This document shows positions 1 through 8,543 of a stretch of 48,414 bases of DNA, piece after piece (within the stretch, counting starts at the first letter, position 1; the number at the start of each line of letters is the position of its first letter). The DNA comes from Paracoccaceae bacterium (GTDB lineage Bacteria > Pseudomonadota > Alphaproteobacteria > Rhodobacterales > Rhodobacteraceae), in assembly GCA_018222585.1 (NCBI GenBank), contig JAAFAB010000016.1:1-48414 (forward strand), in the 5' to 3' direction. The position numbers and the translations under genes are program-made. The notes under the pieces were generated by a model. It saw nothing but the letters and a program-made list of their open reading frames with translations, ran no database searches and was not told the DNA's origin.

Positions 1-243
1 AACTTGCTGGATTCCAGCTGTGAATCCTCACCGGCTCAGGTTTTGCAACAACGCCCCACAAAGGGCACCAGCCCCTTTACCGACCTAAAAGTTTCAGAAG
101 GTGGAAAAATTGTCACCTTGGGCTCTGCTCCAACCTTAAAGAACCCTACAGGAAGTACAAGCAAGGATATCTACGCCGATATTCAGAACAACATTGAAAG
201 CTGGATCGAAGAGTCAATCCAAAATCGCGCCAAATACAAATAA
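1..243 (+). CDS. 3' end of an unidentified gene (truncated at window edge)
   Basis: An open frame runs from the first base to a TAA at 241-243. No convincing start or ribosome site is visible inside the window, so this is probably the C-terminal ~80 residues of a gene beginning upstream. The peptide is polar and Ser/Thr/Lys-rich in its first part and ends in a likely helix (IESWIEESIQNRAKYK). I recognise no domain. It lies 69 bp upstream of the Thoeris genes on the same strand and could be the end of another defence gene, but nothing in it shows that. Confidence 0.4.
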   Translation, partial: NLLDSSCESSPAQVLQQRPTKGTSPFTDLKVSEGGKIVTLGSAPTLKNPTGSTSKDIYADIQNNIESWIEESIQNRAKYK

Positions 244-312
244 AATTCACGCTCGCTTTAGGCCCTATAAAACCAGAAGCGCTCAAACACCAGGAATTGG
301 AGCACAAGGCAA

Positions 313-1752
313 ATGAAAAAGGAAGTAGAGCGCTTCGTCGAAAAGTTTGTCGATGAAATACGTGCCGAAAACGCGGCCGTGTTTCTTGGTGCCGGAGCAT
401 CCAAGGGTGCTGGGTATGTTGACTGGGCGGACCTTCTAGCACCGCTGGCTGAAGAGCTCGAACTCGACATCGAACAGGAGAGTGATCTTGTTGCCTTGGC
501 GCAATTCTACGAAAACCATACCCGAGACAGAGCTTCAATTAACCAGGCTATATTAGATGCATTGGGTCGAAATGTTGAGCCAACCGAGAACCATCGAATA
601 CTGGCTTCGCTCGACATTCCGGTTTTCTGGACGACGAACTACGACCGTCTGATTGAGGACTCCCTGCGCGAAGCCGGTAAAATCGCAGATGTAAAATACA
701 CTGTTCCCCAGCTCGCAACCACGCGATCTAAGCGCCATGCCGTCGTGTATAAAATGCACGGTGATGTTGAGCACCCTTCCGAAGCTATTTTGACAAGAGA
801 TGACTATGAAAAATACCACAAAAGCCACGGAGCATATATTTCGGCACTATCCGGAGACCTAGTATCGAAGACATTTGTTTTCATAGGATTCAGCTTCTCT
901 GACCCCAACTTGGATTACATTCTCTCGCGCGTTCGCGTTACGTTCGAGAAGAACCAAAGACGGCATTTTGCGTTCTTTAAGAAGAGGTCACAGAGAGCAG
1001 ACGAGAGCGCCGAGAATTTTAGGTTGGCGCTAACAAGACAACGGCTAATGATTGAGGATCTGAAGCGTTTCAACATTCACGCTATCCTGGTGGATGAGTA
1101 TGAAGAAATCACTGAGGCGCTTCGAGAGGTGGCACGACGCTTCCGCATGAGAACCATGTTCGTTTCTGCTAGTGCGTCTGATTTTTCGCCCTGGGGAGAA
1201 GACGCAGTTACAGGATTTATGCGAAAGCTCGGCTCACTTCTGGTCGAGAACTCACTTAGAATTAGCACGGGCCTCGGCCTCGGCGTCGGCAATGCGCTTT
1301 TCACCGGTGCCCTCGAGGAAGTGTACAGAAATCTAGATCGCCAGGTAGATGACCACTTGCTTGTTCGCCCATTTCCTCAGTTTGTCGAAGACAAGGATGA
1401 ACGAGAAAGGTTGTGGAAGACATACCGGAACGATTTCATTCCTTCAGCTGGAATGGCAATCTTCCTGTTTGGAAACAAGATCGTTGAAGGAAAGGTCGTT
1501 GAAGCGAATGGGATGGTTTCCGAGTTCGAAATCGCTGCGCAACATGGCCTCGTCTTGCTACCGGTGGGTGCCACCGGTTCTACGGCTGGTGCTCTTGCGA
1601 AACGCATACTTGAGGATCCCACATCTTATCCGAGTGTTCCCTCGGAGCTATTGCCACTTATTGAGAAGCTGAATAATCCTGTGACTTCTTTGGACGAACT
1701 CCTGCAACCGATCGTGGATCTGGTTCGCGCCACCGAAAAGTTCGGAAAGTAA
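313..1752 (+). CDS. thsA: ThsA, Thoeris effector with SIR2 and SLOG domains
   Basis: The 479-residue protein has the two-domain build of Thoeris ThsA. The SIR2 NADase domain covers about residues 15-275, with the nucleotide loop FLGAGAS (24-30), TTNYD with Asn109 and KMHGD with His149 at the catalytic positions, and GFSFSD (192-197). The C-terminal SLOG domain (about 280-450) carries GLGLGVG (320-326), Arg372, Lys389 and Glu404. These fall very near the signal-binding residues I recall for Bacillus cereus ThsA. In the known system a cyclic ADP-ribose isomer made by ThsB binds SLOG and activates NAD+ depletion, aborting infection. The TIR gene follows 32 bp downstream. The start has a GGAG upstream of the ATG. 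Similarity in order and key residues makes the call strong; activity is inferred. Confidence 0.93.
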   Translation: MKKEVERFVEKFVDEIRAENAAVFLGAGASKGAGYVDWADLLAPLAEELELDIEQESDLVALAQFYENHTRDRASINQAILDALGRNVEPTENHRILASLDIPVFWTTNYDRLIEDSLREAGKIADVKYTVPQLATTRSKRHAVVYKMHGDVEHPSEAILTRDDYEKYHKSHGAYISALSGDLVSKTFVFIGFSFSDPNLDYILSRVRVTFEKNQRRHFAFFKKRSQRADESAENFRLALTRQRLMIEDLKRFNIHAILVDEYEEITEALREVARRFRMRTMFVSASASDFSPWGEDAVTGFMRKLGSLLVENSLRISTGLGLGVGNALFTGALEEVYRNLDRQVDDHLLVRPFPQFVEDKDERERLWKTYRNDFIPSAGMAIFLFGNKIVEGKVVEANGMVSEFEIAAQHGLVLLPVGATGSTAGALAKRILEDPTSYPSVPSELLPLIEKLNNPVTSLDELLQPIVDLVRATEKFGK

Positions 1753-1784
1753 CGATCCCACCCCTAAAGCTGCGGAGAAATACC

Positions 1785-2294
1785 ATGCCAATTTCCATGA
1801 CAGATATCAGGCTCCAAGCGCGAATGGGGGACAGGCGTGTTGCCAAGTCGCTGACTGAAGCCCAACAGAACAGAATCACTACAGCATTCCTCTGCCATTC
1901 CCACCAAGATCGCGACCTCGTGCAGGGCCTGATCAACCTACTGACAAGGGCGGGTTGGCACGTATATGTGGATTGGATGGACAATTCCATGCCCAGCAAA
2001 CCCAATCGGACAACCGCAGACAAAATCAAAAAGCGCATCAGGGAACTCGACTACTTCTTGTTTCTCGCCACCTCGAATTCAGTTTCTTCGCGATGGTGCC
2101 CTTGGGAAATTGGCTATGCCGATCCACATAAGTACCCCGAGAAGCTACTGATAATCCCTACGCGAGAGGGTACGGTCACCCATGGGAGCGAATACTTGGA
2201 TCTTTACCGAAGGATTGATGTACGTACGGATGGGAGCTTCGCCGCAGTTGATCCGGGGGCATTATACGGCACCGATCTACGTAATTTGAGGTAA
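1785..2294 (+). CDS. thsB: ThsB, Thoeris TIR-domain signal synthase
   Basis: A 169-residue TIR protein. The first TIR strand is TTAFLCHSHQDRD (about 32-44), followed by GWHVYVDWMD (58-67) and the SRWCPWEIGYAD segment, where Glu108 occupies the catalytic glutamate position of NAD-processing TIRs. An N-terminal ~30-residue extension precedes the domain. In Thoeris, ThsB senses phage and converts NAD+ to a cyclic ADP-ribose-type messenger that activates ThsA. The start ATG at 1785 has GGAG 8 bases upstream. It lies 32 bp after thsA on the same strand, so the two are probably one transcript. Only one TIR subunit is present here, whereas some Thoeris loci carry several. The gene ends 13 bp from the convergent end of the Shango helicase gene. 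Confidence 0.92.
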   Translation: MPISMTDIRLQARMGDRRVAKSLTEAQQNRITTAFLCHSHQDRDLVQGLINLLTRAGWHVYVDWMDNSMPSKPNRTTADKIKKRIRELDYFLFLATSNSVSSRWCPWEIGYADPHKYPEKLLIIPTREGTVTHGSEYLDLYRRIDVRTDGSFAAVDPGALYGTDLRNLR

Positions 2295-2307
2295 TCTGTC
2301 ATAATTG

Positions 2308-4476
2308 TCATGATCTTAGCCGCTCTGACAACGTGCCAAGGCAACTAAGATCGACCTTGGAAGAGCACGCGTCGAGAACCAATAATTCGTGATGCAGATA
2401 GGGGTGGTACTTTTCCGAAACAAGGTTTCCAGCACCACCGAAGATGTCGCGCGCATTTCCAGCCGAAATCCGTCCAAGCACCGCCCGTAGATCTGGAGTT
2501 TCATCCCCGTTTTCCACCTGCAGAAACCCGTCATGCTGCTCGACTGAGAAGCCTTCACTTCTGAGTGCGAGCGCGAGAGTTGACGTCTTCACCGTTCCAA
2601 CCCGTGTTGCGATGATTGATGTATGCTCGCCAATGCTGTGTATGTTACTGGCCCTAAACCCCAGCTGTTCATAGTGAGCACGAGCTTCCTCGAGCATCAT
2701 CAAAGAGACTGTGTCCATGTAAGCTGGGCTGGAATCCCCCTCGAGCATGGCGAACATTCGGTCGATCACCTTGTCATGAATGTCCCCCGCATCGCCGCCG
2801 AAGACCGGAGGCACACCAGCCCTTGCGGGTTTGACGACGATAACCTTTTCACGATCATGGATTTCTTGAACAACCCAACGTCGCCCGGAGAATATTAATA
2901 GCATCCCAGGGGCAAGAACATTGTCGATCGGCAGGGTTCCAAGGTCCCGCCCCTCTGCAACCAAACGGAATTCTTCAGGTGTCTGGAACACCGCATAGAA
3001 GCTGTAGTGCTCAACCAGCTTTTCGCCCACGGGTCCCAAGAGTAAAAGTCCGCTGCCGGCCTGTTCGATCAAGCCGGTTTCTGGGTGGCCGATTGCACGC
3101 AACACATCTGCGAAGAACTCGGTTGTGACCTTCCGAAAGGGGCCTTCACGGCAGAGCACGTTGTAGACCACGCTTGCAGACGCACCGCCGCGCTGCGCTA
3201 TGACTGACAGTATCTGATGAACGAGCGTCGAGAGATGAAGCGCTTGGGGTTTTGGAGGTTCGCACCAGCCTTCCAGCAGCAGGTCTATCATCGCGATGGA
3301 CCTGATCAGGCCGAGGCGAAGACGATCCACGAAACTGCTCTCTAGCGTCAACTTGGTTTCGACAGCGTACTGCCTGAGAATGGCCGGCTGTCCTTCACGG
3401 CGGCCTGATCGGCCAAGCCGTTGTCGCAACGCCGCGACGCTGAATGGCGCACCGATTTGAGCCACACAGGTCACGTCACCGATGTCGATTCCCAGCTCGA
3501 GCGTCGACGTGCAAACGGCTGTCGTCGGTTTCGCAGGGTCCTTCAAGCGCCGCTCAACAAAGTCACGGTGTTCTCGGGAGAGGCTCGCGTGGTGGGGATA
3601 GAATTCCTGTGGCAGGTGCTCCCGTTCGCAAAGCTCCCGCAACCGATCTGCGTAAATCTCGACCCGTTGGCGCGCTCCGGCGAAGACCAGGTTGTCGCTA
3701 CCTCGAAGGTGTTTGAAGAGATGGGCTGCAATTGCGTCCGATGCTGACGGGCTGTTTTCATCTTCATCGCCGGAAAGGTAACCGCGAAGCTGAAGCTTCA
3801 ATTCAGCCTCGCCGCCATCTGCTTCGATCAGCTGGACAGCGTTTGCGGCGTCAGGGCGAAGATAGGCCTTGGCGAGGTCCATGTCGCCCAGAGTAGCTGA
3901 CAGACCTACCCGACGTATTGGGCGCTTTATCGCGAGCTCGAGCCTCGTGAGCAGTGAACGAAGCTGGACACCGCGTTCACTATCCAGAACCGTGTGCAGT
4001 TCGTCGATCACGACCGCCCGCGTGGCCCCAAACAGGCGGGCAATTTCCAAACCGCGACGAATGAAAAGCGCCTCAAGGGACTCTGGGGTGATCAGCAGAA
4101 TCCCTTTTGGAGATTTCAACGCGCGCGTCTTGATCGATTGCGAAACATCCCCGTGCCAAGGAACAACCGGAAGCTCTGCTTCCTGGCAGATACCCTCCAG
4201 CCGCATAGCCTGGTCCGTGATCAGAGCTTTCAGCGGACCGATGTAGAGCAGGTCGAAGCCTGTGCCGTCGAACGGCTCGTCAAGCACCTGCGAAATCAAC
4301 GGAAAGAACGCCGCCTCGGTCTTTCCGCCCGCCGTGGAAGCCGCAACGATCAAATCAGCATTGGTCTCGTAGATCGTCCGGATGGAGCGCGCCTGGATGT
4401 CGCGAAGCTCGCGCCATCCTTGTTGGCGTATCCATTTCTGCACTGGCCTCGCCAGCTTGTCGAACGCACTGCTCAT
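2308..4476 (-). CDS. sngC: SngC-like Lhr-family superfamily 2 helicase (Shango)
   Basis: A 722-residue helicase. Visible motifs are the Q-motif region near IQARSI (27-32), motif I ASTAGGKTEAA (46-56), DELH (motif II, about residue 165), GLSATLG (motif III), TSTLELGIDIG (motif V) and LGRSGRREG (motif VI), followed by a long Lhr/BrxHI-like C-terminal region. It starts 5 bp after the stop of the ATPase gene and is the last gene of a three-gene operon (TerB protein, ATPase, helicase). That gene set matches the Shango anti-phage system, where all three are reported as needed. The same helicase family occurs in type II BREX as BrxHI, but no pglX, pglZ or pglW gene is in view. The biochemical role in defence is unknown. 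Confidence 0.85.
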   Translation of the reverse strand: MSSAFDKLARPVQKWIRQQGWRELRDIQARSIRTIYETNADLIVAASTAGGKTEAAFFPLISQVLDEPFDGTGFDLLYIGPLKALITDQAMRLEGICQEAELPVVPWHGDVSQSIKTRALKSPKGILLITPESLEALFIRRGLEIARLFGATRAVVIDELHTVLDSERGVQLRSLLTRLELAIKRPIRRVGLSATLGDMDLAKAYLRPDAANAVQLIEADGGEAELKLQLRGYLSGDEDENSPSASDAIAAHLFKHLRGSDNLVFAGARQRVEIYADRLRELCEREHLPQEFYPHHASLSREHRDFVERRLKDPAKPTTAVCTSTLELGIDIGDVTCVAQIGAPFSVAALRQRLGRSGRREGQPAILRQYAVETKLTLESSFVDRLRLGLIRSIAMIDLLLEGWCEPPKPQALHLSTLVHQILSVIAQRGGASASVVYNVLCREGPFRKVTTEFFADVLRAIGHPETGLIEQAGSGLLLLGPVGEKLVEHYSFYAVFQTPEEFRLVAEGRDLGTLPIDNVLAPGMLLIFSGRRWVVQEIHDREKVIVVKPARAGVPPVFGGDAGDIHDKVIDRMFAMLEGDSSPAYMDTVSLMMLEEARAHYEQLGFRASNIHSIGEHTSIIATRVGTVKTSTLALALRSEGFSVEQHDGFLQVENGDETPDLRAVLGRISAGNARDIFGGAGNLVSEKYHPYLHHELLVLDACSSKVDLSCLGTLSERLRS

Positions 4477-4481
4477 CGGAG

Positions 4482-5789
4482 TCAGAGCTTGAAGCTGATC
4501 AGGTCATCGTCACGAGATCCTTGGGCGCCAGTTGCCTCGTCTACCTCGGTCATGTCGTCGCCGAGATCTTCCGATACCTCGATCTTTTCGATCAGATCGC
4601 TCCACTCGACACCGGGGTTTTGCTCAAGCACGGAAAGCAGGTTCACGAATGCCGTCACCGTATTGCGCGGGGTGCGGAAGTAAGCTTCACCGATCCGGTC
4701 CGAGCAATGCGCCATAAAGGCTTCGAGCGCGTCGTCCGGCAGAGCACCGGCATCGTCCTGCATGATCCGCCGGACATTGGCCAGAAGAACGAAGAGATCT
4801 TCAGGGGTCAGGCTGGCCAGCCGGACAACGGGTCCTGAAAGGTCGACCAATCCGTCTCGCGCGAAGGTGTTCTCGGCCAAACGCGATTGAAGGGCTTCGT
4901 AGCTGTAGAGCCCTCGACGGGTGTTCATCAGAAACTCCGGGGTCCCGCCCATCAGAAATCCGAGGTTCTCGGCACTGCCCTGCAGCACATCATTCAGGAT
5001 CCGTAGGATCTGTTCGTAGTTTGCATTGCGGGCCTGCGACGATGTGAGCTTGTAGAGGTTCACCATCTCGTCGAGGCCGACGAGTAGGCCTTTGTAACCG
5101 GCTTCACACACGAATGCCGACATCAGCTTCAGATGGTCGTAGACACTGGCATCGTCGATGATCGTTCGCACGCCAAGCGCCTTGCGCGCGTCGGTACGTG
5201 TCGCGAATTCACCGCGCAGCCATCTCAGGGCTGCGGATTTCAGCTCGTCGTCGCCTGTTTCATGGCCTTCCCAATATCGACGGATGACTTCGGCGAACTC
5301 AAACCCTCCGGTGAGTTCTTCGAAGTGGCCAAGGCGTTCACGAATGACGATCCCCGTGGGCAAATCCCGTTCTTCAGCATCTCGGTGAGCCTGGCTGACA
5401 AACCGTTCCACCACGTTGGCCAATGCCCCGCCATCGGGTTTTGTCCGCGTCGAGAGGTTTCGGGCCATCTCGGCATACAGCCCGCGAGCTTGTCCGCCGG
5501 TCGCGTGAATGCGCCGATCTGGCGCTAAATCCGCGAACATCACGACCAGGCCTTTCTCCAGAGCCACGAGGCGGATCAGGTTCATGAAGAACGTCTTGCC
5601 CGATCCGTATTCCCCGATGATGAACCGGATCGCCGATCCGCCATCGGATATCCGGTCCATGTCCTTGACGAGCTCTTCAATCTCTCGGACGCGGCCAACC
5701 TGAATATGGCGTAAACCGAGCTTGGGCACGACCCCGGCCCGAAGCGCCTGTACGATTGCATCGCGTTCACGTGGTTTCAACTTAGACAT
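4482..5789 (-). CDS. sngB: SngB-like P-loop ATPase (BrxD/DUF2791-type, Shango)
   Basis: A 435-residue ATPase with Walker A GEYGSGKT (about residues 59-66), a Walker B-like LLVGLDEMVNLYKL near residue 235, and a GGTPEFL segment followed by an arginine-rich turn, as in BREX BrxD/DUF2791 ATPases. I chose the ATG at 5789 because GGAGGGCAGGG sits directly upstream. This start overlaps the last 8 bases of sngA, so translation is likely coupled. The helicase gene follows 5 bp downstream. The likely role is an ATP-dependent DNA-loading or sensing partner of the helicase, which is inferred from family and context. It differs from a BREX setting because the upstream partner is a TerB-type membrane protein. 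Confidence 0.85.
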   Translation of the reverse strand: MSKLKPRERDAIVQALRAGVVPKLGLRHIQVGRVREIEELVKDMDRISDGGSAIRFIIGEYGSGKTFFMNLIRLVALEKGLVVMFADLAPDRRIHATGGQARGLYAEMARNLSTRTKPDGGALANVVERFVSQAHRDAEERDLPTGIVIRERLGHFEELTGGFEFAEVIRRYWEGHETGDDELKSAALRWLRGEFATRTDARKALGVRTIIDDASVYDHLKLMSAFVCEAGYKGLLVGLDEMVNLYKLTSSQARNANYEQILRILNDVLQGSAENLGFLMGGTPEFLMNTRRGLYSYEALQSRLAENTFARDGLVDLSGPVVRLASLTPEDLFVLLANVRRIMQDDAGALPDDALEAFMAHCSDRIGEAYFRTPRNTVTAFVNLLSVLEQNPGVEWSDLIEKIEVSEDLGDDMTEVDEATGAQGSRDDDLISFKL

Positions 5790-8427
5790 CCCTGCCCTCC
5801 GCACTCATCTTTTCTCTTACCGCCTCCGCAATCTCCGGAGACACTTCATATCCATCATACTCGTCGAGAAGCGCTTCATCGTAGGTCTCAAAAGCCCATT
5901 CATTCACTGCTTCCAAAGCCCCGGACGCCATTAAGCCATGCGAGGCGCAGATCGTCTCGAACTCGGTCTCAGACCAATGCTCCCGAGTAACCAGTTCGAG
6001 AACAAGGGCGCCGTGTTTCGGGTCAAGCCCTGCCAGCTGGCTTTGGCTGGCAGGCCCGGAGGCACCACTTTCTTCCTCTTCAACATCGAAAATCTGACCG
6101 AGGACGGACGACACGCGCTCGGTGTCCGAACGGATTGCCGCGATCCGCGAAGCGTCGAGCTTCGGTCCGCTGGCTTTTTCAAGCGCGGGTATAGCTTCGC
6201 CCGGGCGACCCGGTTGCGAGGCACGAACGGTGCGTGGACCATCCGCAACTTCGCCAGCATGCAGGTCCGAGTAGGCCAGCGCAGGATCAAGGCCCAAGGC
6301 CTTGTAGATCTTCTCGATGCTTGCGACTTCGTCGGAGTGAATAATGCCATCGGCATGTGCTGCACCGACCAGCGCTGCCCGCATAGCGGCTTGGCTGTCT
6401 TGGCCCACCTCCTTCAATTTGCGCCGCAGAAGCGTCATGTCCGGTGGCACGGCCAGGAACCATTCAAGGTTTGCACGCAGCCTGCGGCGTTCCTGATCGC
6501 TGAGGGCCGCGGCAGCAACTTGCTCTTCCAACGCCCTGCGTTCAGGCTCCGCGATGCGACCATCCGCATGAGCAACGAACGACCCAAGTGCCAATTCGAT
6601 TAAGGCGCTTCGATAGCTGTCGGAAACGTCCTCCAGTCGCTCGATAGGCTCGCCCAGACGAAACAGCACAACAGGCTCTTCCGCCTTGGGCGACCGGAGC
6701 GCAAACCGAGGGTCAGGCGCCAAACCGAAACCGAGGCGGGCGAGCGCGTCGGCAGCTCCTGTCATCTGCCGTTTCCCGATCTTCTCGCTCCTTTCTCCCT
6801 CCAGACGTCCTATCACGTCCTCGAGCGGCACCAATCCACCCTGATCTACGATAGTGCTTGCCCAAGATCTTAAGCTGTCCATTTCTTCTGATGGGAAGGA
6901 TTGCCACAGCACAGAAGGCAACAAAGCATACGCTTCTAAGCTCCCACGACCGTCAGGGTTGCGACCCAAGTATCGGCTAAGCTTATCGAGATCGCTCATA
7001 GCCTCATCGGCCAATTCTTGTGCGATCTCGACCGGCTTACGTAGGCCAGATATATCCGGCACCGGATTTCCTTCAACAGTTGGGTTTGCTGAGCCCTCAA
7101 ACTCGCTGGAAGCAGCTCTATAGGATACCTTTAGCGTCTTCCGAGGTTTGGCAACCTTGAGCCCGTCAGGAAACCGCTGGTCAAACCGGATACGGAAAAG
7201 AGCGATGAACTCATCCCGGCATCGCGTCGCCGGAGTTCTTAGATATGTTTCAGGGTGACAAATGAACCAACTCAACAGCCATTCGGCAGTCAAATTTTCG
7301 CCCTTGTAAATCCGAGCTCCGATTGCGTACTTTAGTGAAAACGGAAGCTCCCAGCCCTGCTTATCGAAAATGGGCTCGATCTTGTCGAACTCGATTTCGA
7401 CAAGAGTCGCGATGTCTAGGAACTCCCCCAGGTAGCGCCGGACGGAGTGACTATCGGGGTAGAGAGCCTTCAACCTTCGAACTTCTTGGACGATATCCTT
7501 GGCGTCATCCTGGGACTGATCGACGAAGAAACGGCGCTCCAATCCGTAAAAATACAGGAACATGTATCCTGCATCAAACCATGCATCTTTCCGACCGCCA
7601 GCAAGCCAATCGAGATAGGTCGCCCTGCAGTCCGGCGAGATTTCCGAGTAGTTCGGCCAATACGGCATCCCCCTTCCTGAAACGTCAGTTCCCCGCTTCG
7701 CCACTGACAAAGCGGGATCGATATAGCCTCGGCACTTTGAACGATAGCCGTTGGTGTTCAGCGTTGGAGGGGTTCCAACGTAAACCATCCCGCCGATGTT
7801 GCGGCCCGCTACACTCGTCGTTTCGTCAGATCGAATCCACCCGGTTTTTGGTGATCTCCAAGATAGGGTAGCTGGCGCTGGTTGCTTTCTTTCAGCCGCT
7901 GCAGCTAGGGCTGGTGCCGCGGACTTTCCGGCACGGACGATCGCAGCGTAGTCCTGCTTCGGATGAACGTAGGTCTCGGTGGCCGCCTTTGTCGCTTGCG
8001 AAGGCTGCGCTCGTTCGGCAGCGGGCAATGAGTCTGGCACGGAAGACCGTCCCGCACGGACGATTGCGGCATAGTCCTGCTTAGGTGGGGAGTAGGCTTG
8101 AACGGCAGCCGGTGCGTGAGACGTAATGGCTTCGCGAGTTCGTTCGCGCTCACGCTCGAAATGTTTGTCGTAGTCACTTGATCGAGTTACCGGATCAGAT
8201 CCGGATGTTCGGGTTTCGGAACTTCCCTCGGCGTGCGCCTTTGCAGCGAGTTTCCGCGATCTCCGCTTTTCTTGCCACCAGACCAAAATGATAGGGGCAC
8301 CGAATGCAAACAGCATCTGCCCGCCAACAGGCCAGCCCTGAAGCAGGGTGATCACAACGACCATGCACAAGAAGAAGTATAGGACGAGAAAGAATGTAAC
8401 TCGTAGGAATTTGAGCATTAAAGACAT
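5782..8427 (-). CDS. sngA: SngA-like membrane-anchored TerB-domain protein (Shango)
   Basis: An 881-residue first gene of the operon. Two hydrophobic segments at about residues 5-28 and 35-50 predict membrane anchoring. A Lys/Ala/Pro-rich linker follows, containing a tandem 41-residue repeat around PKQDYAAIVRAG. Next is a TerB_N-like region (about 190-420). A TerB-like helical domain carries two acidic motifs (VAHADGRIAEPE and GAAHADGIIHSDE, about 620-730), a double motif typical of the TerB fold. A C-terminal TerB_C-like region follows (about 790-875). The start has GGAGAGGG upstream. TerB-family defence proteins are thought to link the envelope to intracellular effectors, so SngA probably places the ATPase and helicase at the membrane. 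This is inference. Context makes Shango the best name. Confidence 0.85.
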   Translation of the reverse strand: MSLMLKFLRVTFFLVLYFFLCMVVVITLLQGWPVGGQMLFAFGAPIILVWWQEKRRSRKLAAKAHAEGSSETRTSGSDPVTRSSDYDKHFERERERTREAITSHAPAAVQAYSPPKQDYAAIVRAGRSSVPDSLPAAERAQPSQATKAATETYVHPKQDYAAIVRAGKSAAPALAAAAERKQPAPATLSWRSPKTGWIRSDETTSVAGRNIGGMVYVGTPPTLNTNGYRSKCRGYIDPALSVAKRGTDVSGRGMPYWPNYSEISPDCRATYLDWLAGGRKDAWFDAGYMFLYFYGLERRFFVDQSQDDAKDIVQEVRRLKALYPDSHSVRRYLGEFLDIATLVEIEFDKIEPIFDKQGWELPFSLKYAIGARIYKGENLTAEWLLSWFICHPETYLRTPATRCRDEFIALFRIRFDQRFPDGLKVAKPRKTLKVSYRAASSEFEGSANPTVEGNPVPDISGLRKPVEIAQELADEAMSDLDKLSRYLGRNPDGRGSLEAYALLPSVLWQSFPSEEMDSLRSWASTIVDQGGLVPLEDVIGRLEGERSEKIGKRQMTGAADALARLGFGLAPDPRFALRSPKAEEPVVLFRLGEPIERLEDVSDSYRSALIELALGSFVAHADGRIAEPERRALEEQVAAAALSDQERRRLRANLEWFLAVPPDMTLLRRKLKEVGQDSQAAMRAALVGAAHADGIIHSDEVASIEKIYKALGLDPALAYSDLHAGEVADGPRTVRASQPGRPGEAIPALEKASGPKLDASRIAAIRSDTERVSSVLGQIFDVEEEESGASGPASQSQLAGLDPKHGALVLELVTREHWSETEFETICASHGLMASGALEAVNEWAFETYDEALLDEYDGYEVSPEIAEAVREKMSAEGRDV
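7931..8085 (-). repeat. Tandem 123-bp repeat inside sngA linker
   Basis: Two copies of a sequence encoding PKQDYAAIVRAG with a following Ala/Pro/Glu-rich stretch lie 123 bp (41 codons) apart, with cores at 7931-7962 and 8054-8085. The copies differ mainly at synonymous or conservative positions. They form the linker between the membrane segments and the TerB_N-like domain. A length-variable tether is a plausible role. Confidence 0.8.
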
Positions 8428-8543
8428 TTTAAGAACCCTCTCCGAACCACACTATTTTGGATGCACACCATTGCAACGACTATCGCAATAACTGTATGCG
8501 CTTTTGATGCGTCGACGTTCTTCGGTACGCGTTGATCGACGAT

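Noticed and set aside
4482..8427. BREX type II (BrxD/BrxHI) reading of the ATPase and helicase
   Set aside because: No pglX, pglZ, pglW or pglY-like gene is present, and the partner is a TerB-type membrane protein, which fits Shango better.
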